A model generated the notes under the pieces. It saw only the letters and a list, made by a program, of their open reading frames with translations, was not told where the DNA came from and ran no database searches. A stretch of 64,000 nt of DNA from Cladopsammia gracilis (lineage: Eukaryota; Cnidaria; Anthozoa; Scleractinia; Dendrophylliidae). Of the stretch, positions 45,315 to 56,233 are shown in pieces. The stretch is taken from assembly GCA_022457155.1 (NCBI GenBank), contig JAJGOT010000059.1, forward strand, positions 957,001 to 1,021,000, read 5' to 3'. The position numbers were made by a program, and so were the translations under genes. How positions within the stretch are numbered: position 1 is the stretch's first letter; each line of letters begins with the position of its first letter.

Positions 45315-45764
45315 TTATACCAACCAAGTATGGCAAAATAAATTCCAATCCATATTTGTCACAAATATGAAGGAAAAACGATGAATTGTTTTGATTTTGC
45401 ACACGATAAAATGTGCAATTACCAATGCAGCAACCACAATTGTGTAATAAATCTTCACATGTATATCATAATCACAAGTATCAGTGTCAGCCAGGACCTT
45501 AAAGGCCCAGTAATGACCATTACGCTCCACGCGCCTCTGTTATTGTTATTTATTTCCTGGGATCGAGACTTACATTGTTTTTATCACGCAATGCATAATG
45601 ATCACTACTGGGTCTTCAACAGGAAGTTCTGGTATAAAAAAGGACTTACCTGGCCATTCACACCTTTGGTTTTTAATCAAACACAAAACAATCAACAACT
45701 GACAAACATATGTTATTCCTACGACCATAAGTACAAAAATTGAAAATGTTTGGAAAAAAGTCAT
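45315..45764 (-). other. Weak candidate for a two-exon membrane protein
   Basis: Minus strand: MTFFQTFSIFVLMVVGITYV continues to NQRCEWP and a CAG|GTAAGTCC donor at about 45650. After a MITE-bearing gap (45502-45616) a second open stretch has IYYTIVVAALVIAHFIV and ends at a stop near 45315. Each part has one membrane-spanning stretch. The phase across the presumed intron does not fit cleanly. Confidence 0.22.
45502..45616. mobile_element. Small MITE
   Basis: AAAGGCCCAGTAATGACCAT mirrored by GATCACTACTGGGTCTT. Confidence 0.65.
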
Positions 45765-46185
45765 TTTACCAATGAAAGTTCTGTTACAAGTCCTTGGCTA
45801 CTTCTGGTATTATATTATTTGCTGGGGCAATATTCTGGTTTAATGAGCATTTTTAAGCAAATTTTATTTACAGGACGCTCTGCACCGACTAAAAGTCGCC
45901 GAAATTTTGCATTTCACACCGACCCTTTTTTTAGTGGAGCCAAGTGATACACTGATTTTATCAGAGCACCCCAGACCTATTGATTTAACGCCAAGTTGAA
46001 ACTCGTCGTCGCTTCTGTACGCATTGCGTACCTATGTTTTGTCTTAATCAGGGTATCGATTTTATCAATTGTTGTCTTAAACAGGGCATCTTTTCTTGAA
46101 AACAAGTAACTGTATTTGCAAAGACCACCGTAACGAGATAGAAGCACCGGATCCTGTAGTAAAGGATCTAATCAGCTATAAAATA

Positions 46186-46870
46186 ATAAAACGATTTGAT
46201 AAAAAAAGCAAGGCTGATAAACGGTACGGAAACGACTATATTTATAAAAAATCCAATATTTCGAAAGGCACAGCCTTTCTTCTTCAGGGTCTTACAGATA
46301 ATAACTCGTAAGGCAAAAAAACGTTACAATTTGAATTTGAAAGGGGGCGGGGGATTAAATATGATACTATGACAGCATAAACTGAAGTGACAAAGTAAAT
46401 GTAAATAACCGTAAATAACTAAGCAATATAGAGGTAAGAAAAACATGCAACACAACACCACAGTAAATATAAGTAATGGAAACTGAGAAAAGATGTCATG
46501 TTTATTGAGAGAGGTCAGACCCTTGAACCTTTAGGTTTAAATAGAAGAGATGAAACATGACATCTTTTCTCAGTTTCCATTACTTATATTTACTGTGGTG
46601 TTGTGTTGCATGTTTTTCTTACCTCTATATTGCTTAGTTATTTACGGTTATTTACATTTACTTTGTCACTTCAGTTTATGCTGTCATAGTATCATATTTA
46701 ATCCCCCGCCCCCTTTCAAATTCAAATTGTAACGTTTTTTTGCCTTACGAGTTATTATCTGTAAGACCCTGAAGAAGAAAGGCTGTGCCTTTCGAAATAT
46801 TGGATTTTTTATAAATATAGTCGTTTCCGTACCGTTTATCAGCCTTGCTTTTTTTGTCAAATCGTTTTAT
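46186..46870. repeat. Near-perfect 317 bp inverted repeat
   Basis: Arms 46186-46502 and 46554-46870 with a 51 bp spacer. Arm identity is close to complete over AT-rich, (in one orientation) G-rich and hairpin-containing sequence. Each arm carries a CTGAAGAA...stem...GAAATATTGG hairpin (plus strand 46767-46803, minus strand in the left arm) of the same type as at 43116. This suggests two Penelope-type terminal regions joined head to head. Confidence 0.9.
46767..46805 (+). ncRNA. Hammerhead-like hairpin in right arm
   Basis: CTGAAGA, then A, then GAAAGGC-TGT-GCCTTTC, then GAAATATTGGATT. It has the same CUGANGA/GAAA arrangement and the same extra A as the 43116 hairpin, with a different stem sequence but the same pairing. 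Its mirror copy is at about 46253-46291 on the minus strand. Confidence 0.35.
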
Positions 46871-47139
46871 CTTTTCTTGGACGATAAACAGCCTGCGCAG
46901 ATGTTCTACGAACTAAACTACAGGAAAATTTTTTCGGGTTAAATGTCTTAAACAGGGTATCAAAAATCGGAATTTTGTCTTAAACAGGGTAGGAAAATCA
47001 GCGATTTTTGTCTTAAACAGGGTCAGGGTATGAGGGGTCAGGGTATGAGGGGCCGGGCCGCACCTCCCCACCCAAGGATATATCAAGTACCCCCCCCCCG
47101 GGGGGGTTTAGCTTCGGGCCACCACCCCTTCAAGTTTAT

Positions 47140-47145
47140 ATTATA

Positions 47146-47179
<34 letters not shown>

Positions 47180-47430
47180 TATCAAGAGATTATAATTATT
47201 TTCTCCTGTATTTATTTACTTTTTTTATGACAATGATCAGTTTCATTTTAAAAATGTAATGTTGAGGAGTCTTTCATTATTATATATTTTGTAATTATTA
47301 TACATGTGTTGTAATTTTATATTGTAAATTTAAGATTGTTTTAAGAAAATTTTGTTAATAAAGTAATTCCATTATTTACTCATACTAAAGGAAAAAAAAA
47401 TATTATTATTATTATTATTGTTGCTTTTTT
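47140..47430. repeat. ATT microsatellites and AT-rich tail
   Basis: (ATT)n at 47145-47179 and 47400-47419 around an AT-rich segment with AATAAAG; probably a retroposon tail. Confidence 0.6.
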
Positions 47431-47453
47431 TTTCGCCTCATTAATTTATTCAT

Positions 47454-47681
47454 CTTAGGGACGGGCCATTATTTTTTTTTTATATGCGGCACCTGCTGCA
47501 AACAATTTATTTTGTGTCTCCGTCCAACTGCTATACTTCCAGCAAACAATTTTTTTCTTTATTTTTTGCTTGCATACAATTTATTTCAGTGTTTATAGCC
47601 TCTGCAAACAATTTATTTCAAAATTTTCCAAACCCCCCCCCCCCCCCCCCCCCGTCAAAAAAATAATGGTCCGTCCCTTAG
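47454..47681. mobile_element. MITE with TTAGGGACGG(G/A)CCATTATT ends
   Basis: Ends mirrored at about 47655-47681. The interior has four GCAAACAATTTATTT-like repeats and a C run of about 20 (47633-47653). Confidence 0.75.
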
Positions 47682-48222
47682 TATTAAATTGATTTGTGAT
47701 TGAAAGCCTCATCAGATGGGACTGGAAAAGATGTACAATCCGGTAAACCAGGGCTTCTGGTCAGCGGTTATTCTTTCTGCGCTTGCTCAGTGACATCGAA
47801 AAGTCCATTTTCAAAGTGTGAAGGGTATAGTACACTTTCAAAGGTTTCGCCTTATTCGGGGAGTTTTTCGGTTTTGTTTCTAAGTAGATTGTTAAATGAT
47901 CATTTGGTTTACGTCTTGCCGAATTGTAACCACGGAAATAAGAGCAATAACCGGCGTTGGATTACTGTACACTTTTATCGGACTGCCAAGGCTCGAGATC
48001 ATGTATGCCGGATTCACTCAGTGGATGAACGTAAACACAGTTAAAGGAGGTAAGCCTGAGAAATTTATGGATATGACATTATGTTTTACAAATATACTTT
48101 ATACTAGCTTCCAATGGAGACGTCCGTAGGGCACGCAACACGCTTCTCTCCCACAAACGTCTGCTAAACAGAGCTGTCAAATACATTTTGATAAGGTGTG
48201 CAGTGTTTATTTTGGACATGTA
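47682..48222. other. Spacer, no supported gene
   Basis: Two overlapping plus-strand ORFs (47700-48044 and 47896-48129) have no recognisable motif. Confidence 0.35.
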
Positions 48223-48360
48223 CACTGTACACAATCATTGCTGTCTTGTACAATGTACATGTAATTTAATTTGACTCCCACTGTGACTGTACACTGTACA
48301 CAATCATTGCTGTCTTGTACAATGTACATGTAATTTAAACTGACTACCACTATGACTGTA
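48223..48360. repeat. 63 bp direct duplication
   Basis: TGTACACTGTACACAATCAT, then TGCTGTCTTGTACAATGTAC, occurs twice in tandem. Confidence 0.85.
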
Positions 48361-48398
48361 GCCCTAGATTTTAGATACACATGTACAGTACATGTATA

Positions 48399-48749
48399 AG
48401 GGGTGGCGAATGGTACCTTCAAAATCGTGGGTCTCGGAAAATTTTGGTCCGGTCTCAAAATCTCGGCAGTTTTTGTTTTAAGTCTCAGTCTCGTTTGGCT
48501 GGTGCTTTTTCTGTCTCGGAGTCTCTGATTTTTTTCCTCGAGGTCTCGGATACTTTTGTGAAGCATTCTCAATCTTCATCCTTGTTTGTTGTTTGATAGG
48601 TGAATCGGATATTTTTGGCACTAAGTCTCGGACTCGGTTTTTTCCTGCATTGGGTCTCGGGCTCGGATTTTGTAACGTAGCTGCGGTCTCGGTCTCGGAT
48701 TTTGAAACAAGGGTCTCGGCGAGTCTCGGATTTACCATTCGCCACCCCT
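48399..48749. mobile_element. MITE with AGGGGTGGCGAATGG ends, 351 bp
   Basis: Left AGGGGTGGCGAATGGTA, right TACCATTCGCCACCCCT, flanked by ATGTATA at 48392-48398 and 48750-48756. The interior is packed with GTCTCGG repeats (more than ten). hAT-like by its ends. Confidence 0.88.
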
Positions 48750-48756
48750 ATGTATA

Positions 48757-49094
48757 GCATGCAGTCTCAACCTGGCGCCTATGTATTAGAAAAAGTTAAT
48801 TTTGGGCCCTACTGTCATGTATATGTACCTGTATGTCAAAATAATGCAAGTTTTAAATCAAAACAATGCTCCCGAAGGAATATCATTCTTCTCGACTTTG
48901 CATGTGATTCCTAAAATGAATGGTTGGTTTGGTTTGTATGGAAGCTGTAATTTTATTGTTAAAGTTAGTTTCTGATACTTTTTTTGATGGACACAAACTT
49001 CATGAGAAAACAGTGCATGAGATACATTGTATATTGTTGAAGGTACTGTAGCAGGGATTCAAGTTATCCAATAGTAATTGACTGATTAGTAATT
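48757..49094. other. Spacer, no gene seen
   Basis: AT-rich sequence leading to the GAATG target of the BEL element. Confidence 0.4.
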
Positions 49095-49099
49095 GAATG

Positions 49100-49364
49100 T
49101 GTTAGAAATCCACACATCAAAGGACTTCACAATCTTTATTTTCGTCTATCAGAGGACTGTATAGCTTCACAATCTCGCTACAATCGGCTTAAACTTTCGA
49201 GGTAACAATCTTTTCAAAACACTCGCGCTTTCTCTCCCGTTCATTTACAACATCTGAACATTCTCTCTTCGAGCACATGATTCACTTGTCAATCAACTTG
49301 AAGCTACGCACGTGACCAGACACGTAACTCTACTTGTGTGTAACGCAACTACGGATTTCGGACA
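49100..49364 (-). repeat. 3' LTR of the BEL/Pao element
   Basis: 265 bp, TGTTAGAAATCC...ATTTCGGACA as written on the plus strand. No difference from the 5' LTR was seen on reading both. It contains AATCTTTATT near its start, i.e. AATAAAGATT on the minus strand, a polyadenylation-type signal. Confidence 0.95.
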
Positions 49365-49382
49365 CTCTCCCCCCTCTTGACT
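49365..49382 (-). other. Polypurine tract
   Basis: The minus strand reads TCAAGAGGGGGGAGAG directly before the 3' LTR: the plus-strand priming site of an LTR element. Confidence 0.75.
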
Positions 49383-49709
49383 CATATGAGTCAAGAATAT
49401 TGCCACAAGGTCAGTAGTTTTCCTGGTTAGCCAAGCGGCTTATCTTCCTAGCAGCATCCAAAGCCGCCGCCCTGCGAGGCCGACTGCCTCCCTGCGAATC
49501 TGCTGGTTGCACTTGATTTCTGTCTTGCCTCTTACCTGCGTTCAGCCCTGCATCAACTTCGATCGGATACAATTTCTAAACTGGCCTAGTTATGTGAACA
49601 TCCCTCCCCTTGGTGATTACCCTCACATGTGCCCCTCTTACCTCTTTGTCTCGTCCACGAATCAACCCCTCTACCACTCCCATCTTCCAGAGACCTCTCT
49701 TCACTCCCC
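49383..49709 (-). pseudogene. BEL/Pao Pol C-terminus, detached by the nested insertion
   Basis: Minus strand: RGLWKMGVVEGLIRGRDKEV, then RVITKGRDVHITRPV and a TAG, then KLYPIEV and a low-complexity tail to a stop near 49420. It is the normal end of a BEL integrase, now 7.3 kb from its upstream half. The TAG at about 49575 is a nonsense change inside the conserved RPV.KLYP motif. Confidence 0.85.
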
Positions 49710-50689
49710 CGTACGATACAGACGACGTTAAAGCAGCGCTGCTTTAGCGACTTATTAGCGCTGCAGAAAGGTTGCATGAACGCTGTTTTCGTTGCGCTGC
49801 AGCAGTGCATTATTATGACTGCGTGAGCGCTGCAGTAGCGACACTGAAAGCTGCAGGAACGCTGCAGGAAAGACGCAGCAAAATAGCAACACGGAGCCCT
49901 ACGGCCGATGAACAGTGTTTGTGCAGCGCTGTGCAGCGCTGCAGAAAAAATTTGCTGTGCGTAATGGCGATTCAATCAATAAAAATCAATAAAAACATCT
50001 GTCATCGGGAAATGGGTTATAATGAAGCTCGCGCTTACCTGTGGTCCTTGCTGTGGTTCTTCGATCGAACCTTGTCATTCGGTCATGCAATTGTCGACGA
50101 ATCGTCGCCTCACGAAACTCGGTCCATTTCAATTACGACTTCTTACTTTTAAAATTGTCAAGAGAAATGCCAGAACTAGTATTCTAAAATGACTAAACAA
50201 CACAGACTCAAATTTCCAACCTTTAATTTGAACACATTCTCGTTTTGACTTCCAAATCCACGAGTCACATGATTATAACACAACATTATTTAACGTTACA
50301 TGAAGTGTCCCACTAGTCACATGGTTTAAAACAATACGTACTTTAAAGAGATACATGAAGTGTCCGTAAACAAAAACTGACACTTTCGTGTTCCACAAAA
50401 TTAAAAAAAACTGGAAGCTGAAAAAAAAATGAAAGCCAAACGCTGACATTTTTTTACATTGTTTGAATCTAAAACCTTCATGACGACTTACACCTTGGAA
50501 ATTCAAAATGGCAAACAAAGGACCTTTAGTCAAGAGTATTAATTTTTTTCGTGAAGTGTCATTTCTGGTTACCTGTTGAATTTATACGGCGAAGGGTTCG
50601 TCACGTAAAGCGTGGTTTTCACTAGCGACATCAGCATGAAGACGGCAAGATAAAACTGATAAAACATTTTTAATTAGCTTAGAGTGTTA

Positions 50690-50804
50690 GAGTGATTTCA
50701 CAAAACCCGTGAAACAAAATTAAGCATTTATGGTCTAATATTAAAAAGTAAACGAAAGAAAACGACACTAATTCCATTGTTTCACGGGTTTTGTGAAATC
50801 ACTC
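50690..50804. mobile_element. Tc1/mariner-type MITE, 115 bp
   Basis: GAGTGATTTCACAAAACCCG mirrored at the right, TA on both sides (50688-50689 and 50805-50806). The terminal GAGTGATTT matches the MITE at 2215-2360, so the two may share a transposase. Confidence 0.9.
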
Positions 50805-51655
50805 TAACATCTCGATCACTGATGAGTTTATTCCTTTTTCAACCTCTGCTTCAATCGCCTTCCAGCAGTTATACATTTATTTCGTATAATTCGTCCCAAG
50901 TCAAACCTGGCTTCCTTGCTCATTTTATCGTCCTTCACCCATAACGAATGGCACTTCTTAGCTTACACTAAAAATTGAAAGGAAAACACGAATAAATAAA
51001 GATGCCTGAAATAAAAGCTAACGCTTGGCTTTCCTGTGACAAGACTGATATAGATGGTTAGAAGAGAAAAACGCGAAAAGCTGGGGTTAAGAACGCATTA
51101 ACAAAATAGATAACTTGATTTATTTCTGTCACCAAAGAGAGTCCCCTTTGGGACAGTTTGAGACAGAGTGCTAATCTTTGCTTATGTTAGGAACTAGTTG
51201 GGTCATCAACGCAATTTTCTGAATTCTGACACTAGGAGGAGGAAACTCTTACATTAGACTCAGAAGAAATTGGCAGATATATATTGGTTTAATGTTGCCT
51301 TCAGCATTCAATGACAAAGGAACTAAACCATGCATCTCTTATCATTTGTGTCCGAGCTCTTACTATCTCCGGAAAAACAGTTCCCGCATTTTGCAATATT
51401 GTACAACACAAAATCCATGTGTTTCTACTCACCTCCGATTTTCACTATCTTGGTTTCCCAGTCTCTACGTTCAGCTTTTAAGGTAGCTGAAGCTCCCTCT
51501 TTTCGCTTGTCTTTTGGAATTCTTGAGAGCGGCATGACATTAAACTCCTTCATCTCTATCCAGTATTTTGGTTACCTTTTTCGCCTTATTCACGTGTGAA
51601 TTAACGTTCTTTGATGATTCCAAGTTAACTTGAATAGACATGATAGTTATTCGCT

Positions 51656-52128
51656 ATAAAAGAAGCTGCACTGAACACAGTTTTAAACGGTAACGGCCAG
51701 AACGGTCCGATCGTTTTTTTTTTTTTTCAGTTCAAATTGAGCGCGCAAACTGAAAACTGCATCGCTTGGGGTCATAAGGTATTGCGAAGGTCTCAATTAC
51801 AGTCATTCTGAGCCAATAGGAAGAAAGGCTTCGCTATCTAAGGCATGTAGATGTGGTTTTGGAAGACAATGGTTCACTCAGGTCGTTATTGTTAAAACAG
51901 ACAACCTGTCACGACGTATTCTGTTTTCTGTTAGTATTTGTTAATAAGGATGAATCCAACTTTTACAACTGACTTCTAGTACGAAGAAGTTGATTTTCAC
52001 TACGACATTTTTTATGTGGTTTAAGTCTGCTAAGTGGGAGCAAAATTAAACAGTTGGAAGGAAAAGATGAATGCCAATCAAACACAACTTACTATTGATA
52101 ATTGAGTTTAGGTAAAATACCTTACATA
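51656..52128. repeat. Tandem duplication A, first copy, followed by CACTA insertion
   Basis: Nearly identical to 55422-55890. Includes GAACACAGTTTTAAACGGTA and a T run. The right part of the unit (B) is displaced to 55303-55424 by the CACTA element. Confidence 0.9.
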
Positions 52129-55100
52129 CACTATGAATTGCTTCTTTCATGAAAATCCCATGAAAACGCCTTGAAAAACCCATGAAAGCACTTTTAATGG
52201 CCATGAAAACAGAGATTTAGATTTCATGGTGTTATATTGAAGTCATGAATTTCCCATGAAATATGAAATGATCGATTTTCATGGGCCATGAAAAATTTTT
52301 AGAGCCCTGAAAAAGGATTTCATGGGTCATGAAATTTCCACATACATGTATTGGCAGGTTTCATGACCCATGAAAATGTTATACTTCGCTGTCTATGTAT
52401 TTCATGGGTCATGAAAATCCCATAAAAACACTTTAAGGGGAATTCACCATGATGCAAAATCATGAAAAAGCCATGAATTAAAACTAAGTAGAAAAGGATG
52501 AAACATTATTTTAAGATAATTAAATCTCTTTAATTTAGTCACTTGAAGTGTGATTACGATCAGTAACATAAGCTTAAGCTTAGATGTAAAGACGTTTTAA
52601 AAGGGATAATAATTTCCTATTAAGCTTTATTGTAGAAACTTGAAACAGCAGGATGACTAAATCTTTCTTACAGGATGACATTGTTTGAAAATGATTTGAC
52701 AAAACATATATAAGCCGAAGTTCTGATCTTACAGTATTAAATCGCTGTGTAGTCAATTTATATAATTAGTCAGTTTCAGGTTTTCAGGTCAGGTTTACAG
52801 CTTTGTACCTTAGCCGATGTTGATTTTTCTTCTTTCCAGACAGCATAAATTCGTTGGCATAACCATCATCATCACAGTATTCATTGCCCAATATGTGTCT
52901 TCAACAATGCACTCTAAGTTCTTTGTCGCGATCATTGTCGCTTGAGTCACTGCTCGTACGGTAGTGTAGCAGCTCTACTCGTACTCGAATCGCTTTTGTT
53001 AATTCTTGATTTCTTTACCGTTGACGGCCCTTCGATGGATTTCGTCGAATCCCACAAGCCGTTTAACTTAAGGTGTTCCTTTACCTTATATAAACTTGAT
53101 TGCTCTGCTTCACCTTTGCACAAAGTACAAAAAAAGAGACGAGATGGCAGACAAAGTTCGCTTTGGGAACCTGTGGTTGAAATCGACAACAATCTCGGCC
53201 CTCGTGGCCTGGGACAAGATTCAGGCAAGCGCAATGCGCAGGCCCAAAAGCCGATTAGTTTACGGAGTCATCGGAGGAAATCGTCTAATCATCGTAAACG
53301 ATCGCCGATGCCGGACGACTGCGAGGGCTAATGGGATACTCTGTATCATGTGACTTATGATGGGGAAGAGGCGGTTTTTTTGGAGAGTCAAACCAACGAT
53401 AAAATCTTTGGATTCGCTTGAATATACTTTCAATTTGATGCCATGAACCAGATCCTTTTGGGTGTTCAATTTACCGACAAAGATCGCATCTTGGAAGTTC
53501 TACTGAAGGAAGGGGTAAGTTCTTGTTGAAGAAGCATTCACATTTGTCTCAGTCGTCGAACGAAATGTACCACAGATCGCACGCTAAATAAGCGGTTTCA
53601 TTTTAATACTAGAACACATTCGACGACTTTTTTTCATAGCTATCATTCAATCCTTGTTCAACATCATAAATCATAGTGTCCTGACTTTCTTAACGTTTTG
53701 ATCGCCACAGATTGATGATAATGGAGACTCTCGAAGCGGCGAGAGAAGAGGACCTTCGTCGCGCGGGTTTCAAAATGGGAGATTTAAAATATAAGTTTAA
53801 GCTTAAATTTTCTCGCCTAAATGTAAGCTTTCCGTTACGTTGTGAGTCTTTCTTGATCCTTGAATATAATTTAATTGATCATGAATAAGTGAACTTATTC
53901 TTTAACATTCTCGGAACAAGAACAGACAACACACACTTTAAATTGATCAGTATTCTTTAATTCTTATAGAAATTCGATTTAGTAAAACCTTAGTCCTGTG
54001 AATAAGCTTGATACAAGTAGGTCCCGATCATATGCAACGGTAGTTCTGTTTCCATTGTAAATATGTGATGTTAATGTCTCAAACTGATTTAATATTAATT
54101 TTTTTAGTGCCAATATAAATGAGTTAAGTCTTATGTGGTTTGCATTCAGATATCCCTTTTTGCATGGATATTTCTGATGTTTCGTTTACCATTTCAAAGT
54201 GCTTTCCACCACTTCTAAAGTTACTGTAAATTAAATAAATGAATTTTAAGATATTGAACTGATTTTCTCTGACGGTTACTATAGTTCAGAGCTACATGTA
54301 GGAGTTGCTGGCAAAGTCAACCCCAAGAACAAAGTGCACCAAAGCACAAATTTACTTCAGGGTGAATGTTATTTTGATATCACCAATCCAATTCAGTGAA
54401 TTCAACTGGAATTAGGAAAGACTATTGCATAAATAGCAATTTATAATTTAGAGAGTTATTTGATTTATTATCGAATGTTGTTATATTACTATTATTGCAT
54501 TCAAAGATAAAAGGATATGAGAAAGAGTAGGGAGTGCTAACTGTACATGTCTGAGCTGATTCCATCAAATGGGTGCAATAAACTCAATAAATTATAAACC
54601 AAACATTTATACCTCATTTAGTCCTGTGTGCTTACAGTATGTACAAAGCAGTAAATGCATCAAACAAGTATTAAGTGTTTTCATTATTTGGTGCTTGAAA
54701 TGAATTATGATTTTATTTTTGAAGCCACCATGCATATATAAATGTAATTGATTAAATTGTCAACATTCATGGCCTTTTCATGAAGTTTTCATGGTCTGTG
54801 TTTTTGCTTATTTACCCCATGAAAGTAACTGAACTCAATTTTCATGGGTCTTCAAAATGCCATGAAAAGGACATGAACATTTTCATGACCCCATTAATAT
54901 TTTAATATTCACAGAATAACCATGGGTTTTTCATGGGCCATGAATCTAGTGATGCCCCATTAAAAGTCCATGAATTGTAACATGAAAAACATGGTGTTTA
55001 ATTCATGGGTTTTTCAACATAATTAAAAAGCCATTAAAATTTGTACCAAACTTTCATGGCATTTTCATGGGTATTTCAGGGACTTGCCAAACAATTAGAG

Positions 55101-55302
55101 GGTTTTCATGGGCCATGAAACTTGAAATATTAAGGGGATTTTAATGGCTTTTTTAATGGTTTTTTCATGCCTTTTTCAGGGTGACTTACCATGAAAATCC
55201 CCTGATGTTTGGCCATGAAAATACCATTAAAAACCTTTGAAAAACCTGTTAATTGACCATGAATAAATTCACAGGATTTTCATGGGTTTTCATTTCATAG
55301 TG
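52129..55302. mobile_element. CACTA (EnSpm-type) element, 3174 bp
   Basis: Ends CACTATGAATTG and CATTTCATAGTG (complement CACTATGAAATG), flanked by ATA at 52126-52128 and 55303-55305. The empty site is preserved at about 55884-55900. CATGAAAA/TTTTCATGGG subterminal repeats fill about 350 bp at the left (52150-52490) and 530 bp at the right (54770-55300). No transposase was recognised; the copy looks non-autonomous. Confidence 0.92.
53443..53810 (+). pseudogene. Captured exon pair, SAM-domain-like (weak)
   Basis: Inside the CACTA element: MNQILLGVQFTDKDRILEVL then LKEG and a GTAAGT donor (53516). After an intron ending GATCGCCACAG at about 53710, another frame reads METLEAAREEDLRRAGFKMG. EEDL(R/K)..GFKMG is a typical SAM-domain helix motif. 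The phases disagree by one base, so this is probably a decayed captured gene fragment. Confidence 0.35.
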
Positions 55303-56008
55303 ATAGTAACGACGTTAATGCAGCAAATTTACCAGCTTTTTAATATCGGTTTTACCCCATCTTAGTGCCTTTTTTATTGAATGATCATTATATTGGACCC
55401 GGACAACCTTTCTAGACAAATAAAAGAAGCTGCACTGAACACAGTTTTAAACGGTAACGGCCAGAACGGTCCGATCGTTTTTTTTTTTTTCAGTTCAAAT
55501 TGAGCGCGCAAACTGAAAACTGCATCGCTTGGGGTCATAAGGTATTGCGAAGGTCTCAATTACAGTCATTCTGAGCCAATAGGAAGAAAGGCTTCGCTAT
55601 CTAAGGCATGTAGATGTGGTTTTGGAAGACAATGGTTCACTCAGGTCGTTATTGTTAAAACAGACAACCTGTCACGACGTATTCTGTTTTCTGTTAGTAT
55701 TTGTTAATAAGGATGAATCCAACTTTTACAACTGACTTCTAATACAAAGAAGTTGATTTTCACTACGACGTTTTTTATGTGGTTTAAGTCTGCTAAGTGG
55801 GAGCAAAATTAAACAGTTGGAAGGAAAAGATGAATGCCAATCAAACACAACTCACTATTGATAATTGAGTTTAGGTAAAATACCTTACATAGTAACGACG
55901 TTAATGCAGCAAATTTACCAGCTTTTTAATATCAGTTTTACCCCATCTTAGTGCCTTTTTTATTGAATGATCATTATATTGGACCCGGACAACCTTTCTA
56001 GACAAAAA
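55303..56008. repeat. Tandem duplication: B, A', B'
   Basis: B (55303-55424) and B' (55886-56008) are near-identical, as are A and A' (55422-55890). Unit about 590 bp. The A'-B' joint (TTACATAGTAACG) is the empty CACTA target. Confidence 0.9.
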
Positions 56009-56233
56009 TAATACTAATGTCAAAAAAGGTGAAAATCCCGGAGGTGCACCTTCGTGATCTACTATTTCCACAAACGGAACTTGCGTGTTTACTATTAAAA
56101 CCTGTCTGTCAGCACATAAGTGCACTTTCGTGACTCCGTCCTTTTCTCTCTTGCAAATATTGCATGAATACGTTCGTGACCCAAACCAAGACTTGTCTTC
56201 AGCTTTCAAAACAACATGGAAAAGCCCAGTCAT
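55901..56233 (-). other. Unrecognised ORF in the nested element
   Basis: 110 codons: MTGLFHVVLKAEDKSWFGSR, CNICKREKDGVTKVHLC, then VDHEGAPPGFSPF. C..C...15...C spacing could be a metal site. Its C-terminal 30 codons lie in the duplicated B' segment. No family recognised. Confidence 0.25.

Larger units (their letters stand above)
43247..47109. mobile_element. Possible DNA element with CCCCGGG-type ends, or two fragments of one family
   Basis: Left end CCCCCGGGTGGGGGGTGGGG then TACTCCC; right end GTACCCCCCCCCGGGGGGG. Both ends carry repeats of GTCTTAAACAGGGTAT (about 43330, 46042, 46072, 46945, 46977 and 47007), which supports one family. The 3.9 kb between contains other insertions, so it may be one nested element or two separate solo ends. 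Confidence 0.5.

Noticed and set aside
47030..47230. ORF with poly-isoleucine
   Set aside because: It is the translation of an ATT microsatellite at the end of a repeat.
47700..48129. Two overlapping plus-strand ORFs as a membrane protein
   Set aside because: No start context, conserved motif or splice support; the hydrophobic stretches are short.
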